Shown here: positions 28,031 through 37,208 of the stretch, in pieces
Layout: every line of letters begins with the position of its first letter
How positions within the stretch are numbered: the stretch's first letter is position 1
Origin: CBDCVN01 sp965223585
GTDB taxonomy: Bacteria > Deinococcota > Deinococci > Deinococcales > Trueperaceae
Direction: 5' to 3'
Assembly (NCBI GenBank): GCA_965223585.1
Contig: CBDCWW010000009.1
Location: 248,001 to 312,000, forward strand
DNA: 64,000 nt
Program-made: the position numbers and the translations under genes
Notes under the pieces: model-generated
What the model saw: only the letters and a program-made list of their open reading frames with translations
What the model was told of the DNA's origin: nothing
Databases searched by the model: none

Positions 28031-31000
28031 TTAAGGTTCTATTGTTAGAATTTGCGTTTGCTCTGCTAAAACTTGTACTTCCATCACATATGGCTCAGTA
28101 GTAAGTATACGTAACCTATAGCTACCTGTTGGCAACTCTAATTCCTCACCATCAACTGTACCTGTTGCCACAATCTCTCCTGTATTATCAAGCACTTCAA
28201 AAGTGATTTCAGGAGGTGTTGTAGCTGCTTGGGTTAGTGAAAGCTCGAGTTCCTCCGCAGAATTAGCATCAAAGTACTGCCCACCACCAAGCTCAGCCCA
28301 TTGTTTGAAGCGCTCCCTAGCCACTTCCTTATCCTCTGCCTCAAAGTCAAAGCCTATAATGTTTAAAACGACATCTATATCCTGTTCACGTAAAGCGTTG
28401 ATTTCTGCTTCTACATCACCGTCACAAGATTCCTCACCATCAGTAATTAGAATGACTGTTTTAGGACCACTAGCCTCAGCTAGATCACTAGCTACTTGTT
28501 TAATTGAGTCAGCAAGAGGTGTGCCTGCATAGGGCTTGGGTTCTATACCTACAATTATGTTACTAACACTTTCAGCATCCAAAGGACTTAAAGGCACTTC
28601 TAAATCTGTACGGCAAGTGTTTTCTTCTCGATTACCAAAAACTCTTAATGCAAAAGGAATCTCTGCTGGCAAGATGTCAGTTACTAGGTTGCTAAGCACT
28701 TCATTGGCTATAACATACCTAAAACGATCGTCTAGTTTACGCCACATACTACCCGAAGAGTCAAGAATAACTTCAACTGCTGGAGCATTAGCTGCTTGCT
28801 CAGCGGCTTGGGCAGCCTGCTCTTCTTCAGAAAGTTGCCTTCTAATAACTTTTAGCCTTCCGGGGCCACGTTCAACATAGCTTGCTTCTGCTAAAACTTT
28901 ATAGCCTTTGGGACGACGTAGGTGGCAAGTGGCTCTGGCAAAGCCCACATCTAATTGACCAGTCGTACCAACATTTTGGTAAATCCCATGATTAACGTCT
29001 GCCCAGCTTTGCATTAAGTCTTGGGCATAATCTGTTCCGGAAGTAGAAACTTCAAAGGTGAAAACTCTAGGCTTGACCTCTGCAAAAGCTTGCCACATTT
29101 CTGCGGTAAAGCCATAGCCTCCTGATTCAGCATCGGTAATGAGTAGTATTGCTCTAGTACCAATTTGCTTGCCTAGAACCTCAGTAGTCTTTAAAAGAGT
29201 GGGTTGGGAATCACTCGAGCCATGCCTACGATCATAACTACCAATCCCTGCCATTACTTCTGCAGGGTTACCAGAAAATTCTGGTAGAATGAAATAAGGT
29301 CCTCCGCTATCAAAAACAGCTAAGCTGACTACTTCACGACCTTCTTGGATGTCTTCAGCAAAACTAGTAAGAGCAGAATAAGTGGTATTCCTATAAGGTC
29401 CCATACTACCACTATTATCCCAAGCAAACACTACTGAACGTGGTGGTTCTTGTAGCTCGAGATAATAATCACCTTCACTAACAGTTGCCTGTAAAGTTAT
29501 GCTCTCTGCACTTTCCTCTAAAATTTCTATTGGGACTGCCTCGCCTTCAACATTCTCAAGAGCATATTGATAATTAATAGTAGGATCGCCATCAAGCTTT
29601 AACGTCAGCAAATTCTGCCCTTCAGAAACAGTGATTTTATACCAGTCTATATCCTTATCTATTTCTACGGTGCCACTTACCACACCACCTAGTTCAAGGG
29701 GCTGAGCAGTTTCACGACTAGAATTTTCACTTTCGTCACTTATAGCCTCAGTGCTCTCTGGAGGGTTTAGGCTTTCATAAATGGCAGCACGGCTGTAGTG
29801 ACCCCACTCAGCCAAGATAGAGCGGTAATCCCCATCACTTTCCCTTTCAAAAATACGCAAGGACTCGGGTAAATTGTAGCTGCCTTTGGGTTCTAAATCA
29901 TTTGCTTTAAAACGTACATAACGTGCCCAAATAGGCTCATCTAATGTTAAAGGTGTTACTGCAGGAATTTCCTCTTCACTAGTTACCTCACCACGTTCAA
30001 GCTTCCAAGTAGTTAAAGGTTCCCAAGGACCTGCTGGGCTATCAAGACTAACTTCAATGTCTATCTCACCCAAGCGTTTGTCAACCTCACTATTAAAATG
30101 ATCGAGCCATTCAAAACTCTCTATTTGTGCAGCACGGTTGTGGTGAAAACCTACCACCCAAGAAAATTCTGTTTGCTCAGCTTCTAAACGAATGTTAGTA
30201 CGATCACCGCTTTCTCCTTCAGGACGCTCAGTTAAAATGGGGCTACCTGAACGTATAAGTGGCGAAGACCAAACCACATTGCCGCCCAAGCTAGGATCAG
30301 CAAGGTTAATCTTTTCTAAAGGATTATCATTACTTAAGAGTTTCCACTCACCCAAGTAAAAATAGTCTTGGCTTTCTTCTCGATGGTTACTCAAAAAACG
30401 TAATTGAGCATAGTGAGCTTTAACGGGCTCAGAAAAGATGAAAGCTTGCTCTACCCGTACAGCCTTTAATTGCCCTTGGTAAGCCAATTCATAGCTTTCT
30501 CCATCTAGCGAGGTCAGAACTTCAAAATCCTTAAGTTGTAGCCATGCTGTAGCTCTCGAGCGAGGGTGTAAAAGCACCCCTGTTAGCGTCACAGGTTTAT
30601 CACCAGCTAGCTCAACAAAAACGCTTTGGTCCAATTTCTTATACGCACCAGTAGCAGGTGAAACACGTTCATCAAAAAGCTGCTCATCTCTACTAGAAGA
30701 GTTTTCTCCCTCAACTATTTTGGCTCCAAAGCTGGCTGATGCTACATTATAACTACCTAAAAGTTCTTTAGGTAAGGCCCAAGCCTGAAAGGTGCCTATA
30801 GGGGGTGCTTCACAAAGAGGCTGTAAGTTTTGCGTTACACTGTGCTTATTTAAACCATCACTGGTAGCCATGTTTATTAATATGGGTTGGTCATCTCTAA
30901 CATCTGGCATAACTTCCAGATCAATTGGAATTTCTAGTGACTGATTGGCTTTTAGGGTAACAGTTTCTTCAGGGTTACTTATGCTGACTCGAGCATCACT

Positions 31001-33673
31001 AGCCAACGCACTTAGTTCTACCTCTTGTTTTTTCTTAGTAGGATTTTTAAGGGTAAGGGTAGCTTGTACATGTTGACCTTCGTGCCAGTAGGCAGCTATT
31101 TCTTTTTGGTCTAGCTCGAGCGCTAGCTCGAGATCACTCTCTTGTTTTCTAGGCTTAAGCGTACCCCCATAATCAAAAGTTAAATCATAAGGACGTTTTC
31201 CGCTAATGCGTATAGCCATTTGCTGATTAACGGGCACACTAAATTGCCAAAGATTATTTTCTTCTTTAAAAGTAGGATAGCTAAGCCAAGCATCTGCATC
31301 TAAATTATAGATAGAAAGTTGTAAATCTTCACTGTCCTCAGCTCTAATACTAAGAGGCACGGCTAGCTTAACTCCAGAAATAGTATTCTCATTTAAAGAA
31401 GAATTAGGAATCGCTTCTTTTAAATTGCATTCTCCCATTTCTTCCTCGTTCTTAGGCTTAGTAAACATCCATGCTAGGCACTCTGCTTCTTCCTCACAGG
31501 TAATAAAGCAAGCGCTTGGATTTTCTGCTTCAAAGGAACGGTAATCTCTACCATGCCTGCTTATATTTACCTCAAAGTTGTCAGTAGCTTTTTTACTGAT
31601 CTTATCAATTGCTGGTAAAAGGAACCAATCATGGTCATTATACTGACCAACTTTCCCTGTTAGCTCGAGGCTTTCTGGTAAAGGTCTTGCCCATATAGCA
31701 TTATCATTAGGCTCTAAATCTGTGGGTAAATTAAGAGAGTCTAGTTGGCTAAGCTTAAGCTGATAATAACCATAACTAGGAGTAGTTGCTCTTATATTTA
31801 CAAAATAATCACCTGCTAAAAGCCAACGCTCCATAACAGCAGGTTCCCCCTGCTCAAAACTAATGGTGCGGGGTACGTCAGTTGTATCAAAAAATATGAG
31901 GCCATCCTCAGCAGGAATAGCTTCTAAACGGATGTACTGATCATTTTGTAGTGAAAAACGGTAATAATCATGATCGCTAGTATTACCAACCACTCCTACA
32001 TAGTTTTGACCAAAACGCAAGGGCATGGCCCTTGTATCATCATCATTAGGCTCACGCTCTAGAATCCCGGCTGGTCTTGGGTATTGGCGAGTAATGTCCT
32101 CTTCAGCTACTTCATCAACCTGTTCAGCCTCAGTATCTTCAGCTTCTTGCTCTATATTACCTTCGGCAGCTTCTAGAGCTTCGAAAGTGGCAGGGCCGAG
32201 GGAAAGTATTCTTAAAGCGTATTGTGTGTCTTGACCATCTACTTCTATAAAGTGCTTACCGGGTAGCAAAACGAGATTATCCAAGCGAGCACTGCGCTCA
32301 CCACTAGCTACACCTAAATACTGAATTTTACTGCCACCATTATCATAAACGGTAAGGTCATTTAAGTCTTCCCCTAATAGTTGAATGCGGAAAGTTTGTG
32401 GCGTGTCAACCTCGAAACTAAAAAAGTCAAAGTCACGTCCTTGCATCTCACCACGTACTTGCAATTTTTCATCAAGTGCTGTGGCATAGGACTGTACATT
32501 GTTAGGCTCAATTTCATGACCATCTTCAACAGGATCACCTTCTACAAAGCTTATGTTATAAGGAGCATCCTCTTTAGAACCTTGAAGGCGTAAGTAATAT
32601 TCATCTGCTTTGAAATACAGGTTACCTAGATCTAAATTTTCACCCTCTCGAGCAATAACTGCCACATCATCACTATCCCACAAATCGACCCTAGCATACT
32701 CTGCTAAACCTAGCTTAAGCTCATAAAAACCTCCTTGTTCAATGCGAAAGTGGAAATCATCTTTCTCACCTTGACGAAGGAGTCCAGCAATACCACCTTG
32801 AACATCAAACACATTGGCTTGTTCTTCACGATCATTAGGTTCTAATTCTTGGCCTTCTGTTTTAATACCTTGAGCACTAGCTTGCAAGGCATAGCGAGTT
32901 AAATCTTCACTTGCAGGGCCCAGCACAAAAGTATAACTACCTGCTTCTAAACCAATATCATATAAAGTCAAATGGCTATTTTCATCAACTGACTCAGTAA
33001 AAACATTTTCACCATCACTAGCAAAAAGCTTAACGGTTAATTCTTGACCCACTTGAGTTTGGGCACTAATTTTCCAGAGTTTAGCAGCATCTTCTTCGGT
33101 AAGTGTCCATTTATAGTAATCCACACTACCTTCCAAATTCCCTGAGAAGCCAAAGGGACCTGTTTTTTCTCGAGCTTCTTCACTACTATCGTTAGGTTCA
33201 TAGTCAAAATTGCCGGGTAAGCTAGGGTCAACTTCATGTATATTTACTGTATAGGAACCTTTACCAGCAATGCCAAGATGATAATTACCCTCAGTTAATA
33301 TTTGAGGAAAGGTTGCATTTATTTTTTCTGTTGCCTCGAGCTTAAAAAGATCTTCTTTACCTATAACATCTATGCCATTTTCAGCAAAGCTTAGCTTAAG
33401 GAGTTGCAGGCTAACTAGCTCAGCTTCCTTGGGATCAATTTCAAAAACCACTCGTCTACTGCGAAGATCATCGTTAGTAACTGTCCAAGCAAAAAAGTCT
33501 TGATCTGAGTCTTCAAAGGTGCCAATAATGCAGCCCATACCAGTAAAAACAGTTGCTTCGGGAGGGGTGTTGTTGGGCTCGAGTTCTTCAGTACAACGCT
33601 GTGCTAATACAAAGCTACTAAAAATTATTAAGGTTAATGCCAGAAAGGTTAGCTTTTTGATTAAATTTGACAT
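28031..33673 (-). CDS. Giant secreted multidomain protein with PPC-like repeats, PAN, F5/8C-like and two VWA domains
   Basis: 1880 residues with a signal peptide (FLALTLIIFSSFVLAQ) and AAGGAGG before the ATG. At least six pre-peptidase C-terminal-like modules start with EPN motifs (ELEPNNTPPEA, YEPNDSSEEA, ELEPNDREEQA, EIEPNNVQSYA, EREPNDDDTRA, LEPNDNAIWA). A PAN/apple-like Cys-rich segment sits near 704-764 (ACFITCEEEAECLAW), an F5/8C-like lectin fold near 1020-1115, then VWA domains with MIDAS DNSGSM (~1414) and DSSGSM (~1634), the latter with ITDGEESCDGD. It is probably an extracellular adhesion or matrix protein. Over ten CTCGAG sites fall inside it. Its ligand is unknown. Confidence 0.85.
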   Translation of the reverse strand: MSNLIKKLTFLALTLIIFSSFVLAQRCTEELEPNNTPPEATVFTGMGCIIGTFEDSDQDFFAWTVTNDDLRSRRVVFEIDPKEAELVSLQLLKLSFAENGIDVIGKEDLFKLEATEKINATFPQILTEGNYHLGIAGKGSYTVNIHEVDPSLPGNFDYEPNDSSEEAREKTGPFGFSGNLEGSVDYYKWTLTEEDAAKLWKISAQTQVGQELTVKLFASDGENVFTESVDENSHLTLYDIGLEAGSYTFVLGPASEDLTRYALQASAQGIKTEGQELEPNDREEQANVFDVQGGIAGLLRQGEKDDFHFRIEQGGFYELKLGLAEYARVDLWDSDDVAVIAREGENLDLGNLYFKADEYYLRLQGSKEDAPYNISFVEGDPVEDGHEIEPNNVQSYATALDEKLQVRGEMQGRDFDFFSFEVDTPQTFRIQLLGEDLNDLTVYDNGGSKIQYLGVASGERSARLDNLVLLPGKHFIEVDGQDTQYALRILSLGPATFEALEAAEGNIEQEAEDTEAEQVDEVAEEDITRQYPRPAGILEREPNDDDTRAMPLRFGQNYVGVVGNTSDHDYYRFSLQNDQYIRLEAIPAEDGLIFFDTTDVPRTISFEQGEPAVMERWLLAGDYFVNIRATTPSYGYYQLKLSQLDSLNLPTDLEPNDNAIWARPLPESLELTGKVGQYNDHDWFLLPAIDKISKKATDNFEVNISRHGRDYRSFEAENPSACFITCEEEAECLAWMFTKPKNEEEMGECNLKEAIPNSSLNENTISGVKLAVPLSIRAEDSEDLQLSIYNLDADAWLSYPTFKEENNLWQFSVPVNQQMAIRISGKRPYDLTFDYGGTLKPRKQESDLELALELDQKEIAAYWHEGQHVQATLTLKNPTKKKQEVELSALASDARVSISNPEETVTLKANQSLEIPIDLEVMPDVRDDQPILINMATSDGLNKHSVTQNLQPLCEAPPIGTFQAWALPKELLGSYNVASASFGAKIVEGENSSSRDEQLFDERVSPATGAYKKLDQSVFVELAGDKPVTLTGVLLHPRSRATAWLQLKDFEVLTSLDGESYELAYQGQLKAVRVEQAFIFSEPVKAHYAQLRFLSNHREESQDYFYLGEWKLLSNDNPLEKINLADPSLGGNVVWSSPLIRSGSPILTERPEGESGDRTNIRLEAEQTEFSWVVGFHHNRAAQIESFEWLDHFNSEVDKRLGEIDIEVSLDSPAGPWEPLTTWKLERGEVTSEEEIPAVTPLTLDEPIWARYVRFKANDLEPKGSYNLPESLRIFERESDGDYRSILAEWGHYSRAAIYESLNPPESTEAISDESENSSRETAQPLELGGVVSGTVEIDKDIDWYKITVSEGQNLLTLKLDGDPTINYQYALENVEGEAVPIEILEESAESITLQATVSEGDYYLELQEPPRSVVFAWDNSGSMGPYRNTTYSALTSFAEDIQEGREVVSLAVFDSGGPYFILPEFSGNPAEVMAGIGSYDRRHGSSDSQPTLLKTTEVLGKQIGTRAILLITDAESGGYGFTAEMWQAFAEVKPRVFTFEVSTSGTDYAQDLMQSWADVNHGIYQNVGTTGQLDVGFARATCHLRRPKGYKVLAEASYVERGPGRLKVIRRQLSEEEQAAQAAEQAANAPAVEVILDSSGSMWRKLDDRFRYVIANEVLSNLVTDILPAEIPFALRVFGNREENTCRTDLEVPLSPLDAESVSNIIVGIEPKPYAGTPLADSIKQVASDLAEASGPKTVILITDGEESCDGDVEAEINALREQDIDVVLNIIGFDFEAEDKEVARERFKQWAELGGGQYFDANSAEELELSLTQAATTPPEITFEVLDNTGEIVATGTVDGEELELPTGSYRLRILTTEPYVMEVQVLAEQTQILTIEP

Positions 33674-34103
33674 GTTTCCTCCTTAAAATTATTATATAGT
33701 GTACTCACAAAAGTCTCTGGTTACTCTCGAATGCAGTTAAGGGTAGTCAAAACCTAGGAATTAATACTAACAGGAGCAGAGGCAGAATATTTAGGTGTTA
33801 CAGGGCAATAAGGTAACCAAGCTGGACATAACTACACAGAACCCAAATTCAAAATTATAAACACTAAAAATCATACAAAAAAGCAATTTTAGCCTTTTTT
33901 CAAGGAAGGTAAATATATTTCATAAGGCAAACGTTAGTGAAAAGGTAGACAAAATGAAAACAAAAGTAGTAAGATGAGGTGTAGATTTTGGTTAGTTTCC
34001 TACCGATAGTAGAAGTAATGATTATCGGTACCTCATGCTCAGAGGCGGATCAGATAATGTTCTACTACAGAGTATTATCAACAAATATCAAAGGAGTTTA
34101 TTT
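33674..34103. other. 430-bp divergent intergenic region before the DGR target gene
   Basis: Very AT-rich; holds the promoters of the giant VWA gene (minus) and the DGR target (plus). AAAGGAG (34090-34096) precedes the target ATG by 7 nt. I see no reading frame, long repeat or clear -35/-10 pair. Confidence 0.5.
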
Positions 34104-34118
34104 ATGAAGCTCAGTTTT

Positions 34119-34145
34119 TATCTATCTATCTATCTATCTATCTAT
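34119..34145 (+). repeat. TATC tetranucleotide repeat in the signal-peptide codons
   Basis: Six full TATC units plus TAT directly after the start region of the DGR target gene. From the ATG at 34104 to the lipobox Cys codon is 61 bp (1 mod 3). Losing one unit, or gaining two, would bring them into frame and give a signal peptide MKLSFYLSIYLSI-LLVIGGC. Each 4-bp slip changes the frame, the classic layout of a contingency locus. Confidence 0.85.
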
Positions 34146-34236
34146 TCTACTAGTAATAGGAGGATGTAACGAAGTAGTTACACCAGAAGAAACAGAAGGA
34201 CTAAGGAATGATGAAATAAAGAGTCCAATTGTAGCT

Positions 34237-35529
34237 TTGGCAACAAGTGAAGATGATATTCCTGGTATAGAGATACTAATAAGTAAAGTAGAAGGATTAG
34301 ACATACCTAAAGGAACAAAGAATTCATTGAGGAAAAAGCTAGAGGGTGCGATAAAGAACTTAAAAAAGGGAGATATAGTAGAGGTAATTGAAAAGATGGA
34401 GTCGTTCAAAGATGAGGTGGAAGCACAAAGCGGAAAGAAAATAGAAGAGGGAGATGCAGAGTGCCTAATAGACATGGCAGAAATAATAATTGCAGGTAAC
34501 CAAGCACCCACAATCACTAGTCCAGCAGCAGTAGAAGTATTTGAGAACCAGACCAATGCCATTGATGTGCAATCCGCTGATGATAATGATTCAGAAGGAG
34601 TAGGAGGAGGGCTCACCTATAGCAAAACAGGAGGAGCAGACGAAGACCTATTCAATCTCGATACAAGTACAGGTGTGTTAACGTTTATGAGTGCACCAGA
34701 CTATGAAAACCCAGAGGATGCTGGCGAAGATAACATGTACAACGTGCAAGTCACAGTAGCAGATTCAGGTCTATTAACAGCCGTACAAGATATTAAGATT
34801 ACAGTAACAGATGTAAATGAAAACACTGCACCAGAGATAATAAGTGCAGCCGCAGTAGAAGCAGAGGAACGTCAGACAGGAGTAACAGATGTGGATTCCA
34901 CTGATGATAATGATTTAGAAGGAGCAGGACTAACCTATAGCATCACAGGAGGAGCTGATCAAACCCTTTTCACGATTACTGTTTTTGGCATATTAGTGTT
35001 TAACGAACCACCTGACTTTGAAAACCCGGGAGATGATGGCACAGATAATGTTTACAACGTACAAGTCACAGTAGAAGATTCAGGTGGACTAACAGATGTT
35101 CAAGACATTGTGGTAACAGTTACAAATGTGTTAATGGTAGAAGTGCCAGCAGGAACTTTTCAAATGGGAGAAGCGGGGAATGATGGTGGAGAACAAGATG
35201 TTCCAGCATTTGAGATAGATGAAACAGAGGTAACACAAGCAGCATATAATGAATGTGTGAGTGATAGTGGATGTACTGCGCCTATTGGTGGCCTCTCTAA
35301 CCCAGGCGACAATAATCCAGTAGAAGGCGTGAGTTGGTTTCAAGCAGTAGAGTACTGTCAGTGGCGAGGAGCAAGGTTACCAACGGAGAGGGAGTGGGAG
35401 TATGCAGCAAGAGGGCAAAGCACTCCTCCAGCATATCCTTCGGTATATCCTTGGGGAGATACTTTTGTTGCTGGAAATGTAAATTATTTTGGCAGTGGTA
35501 TTGGCACAACAACACCTGTGGGTAATTAG
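34237..35529 (+). CDS. 5' part of the DGR target protein (cadherin-like repeats, truncated FGE domain)
   Basis: The longest uninterrupted piece; the frame really extends back to the lipobox at 34165, but no ATG, GTG or TTG lies between it and the upstream stop at 34105, so the TTG at 34237 is only the first nominal start. It ends at TAG 35527-35529, which is made by the IS junction. The FGE part shows PAGTFQMGE, ETEVTQAAYNECV, PVEGVSWFQAVEYCQWRG and RLPTEREWEYAARG. Confidence 0.6.
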   Translation: MATSEDDIPGIEILISKVEGLDIPKGTKNSLRKKLEGAIKNLKKGDIVEVIEKMESFKDEVEAQSGKKIEEGDAECLIDMAEIIIAGNQAPTITSPAAVEVFENQTNAIDVQSADDNDSEGVGGGLTYSKTGGADEDLFNLDTSTGVLTFMSAPDYENPEDAGEDNMYNVQVTVADSGLLTAVQDIKITVTDVNENTAPEIISAAAVEAEERQTGVTDVDSTDDNDLEGAGLTYSITGGADQTLFTITVFGILVFNEPPDFENPGDDGTDNVYNVQVTVEDSGGLTDVQDIVVTVTNVLMVEVPAGTFQMGEAGNDGGEQDVPAFEIDETEVTQAAYNECVSDSGCTAPIGGLSNPGDNNPVEGVSWFQAVEYCQWRGARLPTEREWEYAARGQSTPPAYPSVYPWGDTFVAGNVNYFGSGIGTTTPVGN

Positions 35530-35562
35530 GATCGTCGGCGAAATAACTTGAGCATTTCAAAA

Positions 35563-36174
35563 TTATTGGGGAACAGCAGTGTAATTCCAAGATGGTAAAA
35601 AATCATCAAAAACAATGGGCATTGCCTGTTTGAAATTTTCATCAGCTTTTTGCCCTTTCTTATAGTGCTTATCTATGACATTTACAAAAACCTTAAGTCC
35701 TGTTTTAGTTTCTGTTCTAGATATAAGCATCTTGAGGATTTCCACGGAATCTAGTATAACTCCTTGGCAAGCACGAGTTACATGAGGGAATAAACGATGT
35801 TCTATAGGATTATACTTGGAACTATAGGGTGGATAATGTGCTATACGTATGGATAAACCAAGGTCATTGGCAAGATTTTGTAGTGCTTCTTTGAATATGT
35901 AGTGTCGAGAATTATTGCTACCTCCACAGTCACACAATATTAGCAATTTTTTGCTGTGAGCATAGAGTTTAATTGCGTGATTTTGCCACCATAAACGAAC
36001 ACAGTCACAAGCAAACTCGCTGGTGTCATGACTGGTATTAATGGTTATGTAGCCAAGATTATACCTTAAATCATAAATGCCATGAGGAATAGCTATTGCC
36101 TCAGCCAAAGAGTAGAAATCATGATCATAAACTTTTATTGCTTGTTGGCTATACACTTTACCGTTTCTATACAA
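35563..36174 (-). CDS. ISAzo13-type transposase, C-terminal catalytic part
   Basis: 203 residues from a nominal TTG. It contains LGYITINTSHDTSEFACDCV, LILCDCGGSNNSRHYIFK (Asp), IRIAHYPPYSSKYNPIEHRLFPHV (Glu) typical of the ISAzo13 branch. The frame is open upstream into the A8 run, giving KEPIGALYRNGKVYS, so it should be reached by frameshifting from the upstream frame. Confidence 0.85.
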   Translation of the reverse strand: MYRNGKVYSQQAIKVYDHDFYSLAEAIAIPHGIYDLRYNLGYITINTSHDTSEFACDCVRLWWQNHAIKLYAHSKKLLILCDCGGSNNSRHYIFKEALQNLANDLGLSIRIAHYPPYSSKYNPIEHRLFPHVTRACQGVILDSVEILKMLISRTETKTGLKVFVNVIDKHYKKGQKADENFKQAMPIVFDDFLPSWNYTAVPQ

Positions 36175-36179
36175 AGCAC

Positions 36180-36761
36180 CTATAGGCTCTTTTTTTTACT
36201 GTCCATGCTAATAACTGGTTGTCTAGCAGTTTGATAATCTTCTTTTAATTTAGCAATATTCTTGAATTGATCATCACGATCTATGCACTCCTTAGCACTC
36301 ATCACTTTCTTTGCCTTACGTTTACGAAATTTGTGTTTTTCAAGCAGTTGAACCACCAGTTTTTCACTTATCTGAAAGCCTTGCTCTTTTAGAAACTGAG
36401 TTAATTCACGCTGGTTTAAATAGGTCCATTTGATCTTTTGATCCATGGGTGAGCCAGCAGTATATTGATCAATAATTTGCAAGAAAGCTAACTCAAGCTC
36501 TTGGTTATTTTCAATGACAGACTTACGTCCTCCACCTTCTTGGCGAATTCTAGTTTGGGACAAGATTTGCTCATCGTCAAGCTCTGCTAATCCTATTTTT
36601 ATGGTATTAGGGCTACACTTTAGCAACTGACTGACATATGTTATTCCACCATGACCTAGCTTCTCCGCTTCTACAGCAGCATAGCGTCGTCTATCTTTTT
36701 CAGATAAAGATTCATAATACCTTTGCATATGTTTTTCAACTTGCTCACTATATGGGTTCAT
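36180..36761 (-). CDS. ISAzo13-type transposase, N-terminal part
   Basis: 193 residues with helix-turn-helix features (HGGITYVSQLLKCSPNTIKIGLAEL), the RIRQEGGGRKSV linker and the start of the catalytic domain PVISMDSKKK, the conserved first Asp. It ends at an A AAA AAG heptamer (in the A8 run at 36189-36196), the most efficient known -1 slippery site type; -1 reading joins it to the C-terminal part. Confidence 0.85.
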   Translation of the reverse strand: MNPYSEQVEKHMQRYYESLSEKDRRRYAAVEAEKLGHGGITYVSQLLKCSPNTIKIGLAELDDEQILSQTRIRQEGGGRKSVIENNQELELAFLQIIDQYTAGSPMDQKIKWTYLNQRELTQFLKEQGFQISEKLVVQLLEKHKFRKRKAKKVMSAKECIDRDDQFKNIAKLKEDYQTARQPVISMDSKKKSL

Positions 36762-36813
36762 TACCCATATGATAATTGATTCTCAAATAATCAACTTATA
36801 TCGCCGGTCATCC

Positions 36814-37071
36814 TACCCAGCAGGAGCATCATGGGTAGGAGCAGTAGACATGTCAGGTAATGTGTGGGAGTGGACTAGTTCTGAGTTTTTTGGTTATCCA
36901 TACGATCCAACAGATGGAAGAGAGATTACTGATATAACTTCAGCGATTTTCCCCGTGCTGCGCGGCGGTTCGTTCGGCAATGACTCTCTCAGTGTGCGTG
37001 CTGCCTTCCGCAACGGCTCCGATGCCGACGTTGCCTTCATCAATGTTGGTTTCCGTTGCGCCCGCTCATAG
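36814..37071 (+). CDS. 3' part of the DGR target protein carrying the variable repeat
   Basis: About 85 residues with no start codon of its own in the ancestral sequence (a nominal ATG lies in the IS end at 36769). It encodes YPAGASWVGAVDMSGNVWEW, then the VR-coded end VLRGGSF..VRAAFRNG..GFRCARS. The WEW and GFRCAR landmarks are those of C-type-lectin-fold DGR targets, in which varied residues cluster on the ligand surface. Confidence 0.75.
   Translation, partial: YPAGASWVGAVDMSGNVWEWTSSEFFGYPYDPTDGREITDITSAIFPVLRGGSFGNDSLSVRAAFRNGSDADVAFINVGFRCARS
36954..37064 (+). repeat. DGR variable repeat (VR)
   Basis: 111 bp, ending 7 bp before the end of the target gene. Compared with the template repeat at 38718-38828 it has 18 differences, all at positions where TR has A (29 adenines in TR); the other 82 positions are identical. 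The changes alter 12 of the 16 adenine-containing codons (for example Asn to Gly, Leu, Val, Phe). The last ~20 bp (GGTTTCCGTTGCGCCCG) contain no adenine and are the expected initiation-of-mutagenic-homing zone. Confidence 0.97.
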
Positions 37072-37208
37072 CTCTGTTTTCTGGTTCTCTGAATTCTGGA
37101 CTCTGAGCCCTGCTTTTCTGAATGACGTTAGTTAGGGGGGATTAATTTGTTTGGTAGGGAAGTGGTTTTAGAAAAACGCGGAGCGTCGGAAAATTTTTTC
37201 AACGGTTG

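Larger units (their letters stand above)
35529..36813 (-). mobile_element. ISAzo13-type insertion sequence inside the DGR target gene
   Basis: 1285 bp. The ends form imperfect inverted repeats starting GGATSRYCGGCGA, matching at 17 of 22 positions after the first base. A TA pair flanks each end (35527-35528 and 36814-36815), the target duplication of the IS630/ISAzo13 group. Two minus-strand frames are joined by a likely -1 frameshift. It contains no CTCGAG. Insertion lies 140 bp upstream of the variable repeat, in the coding sequence. Confidence 0.88.
34104..37071 (+). pseudogene. DGR target gene: lipoprotein with cadherin-like repeats and FGE/C-type lectin domain, interrupted by an IS
   Basis: Removing the 1285-bp element at 35529-36813 and one copy of the TA duplication rejoins GTTTPVGN with YPAGASWVGAVDMSGNVWEW in frame, an unbroken formylglycine-generating-enzyme/sulfatase-modifying-factor domain. 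Order: lipobox VIGGC (Cys codon 34165-34167), helical segment, two cadherin-like repeats (~34500-34830 and 34835-35125, LTYS-ITGGAD and NVYNVQVTVEDSGG), then the lectin-like domain with the variable repeat at its C-terminus. The ATG at 34104 is +1 out of frame with the lipobox because of a TATC repeat. The gene is therefore broken twice here. It is the target protein of the adjacent retroelement. Confidence 0.88.
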
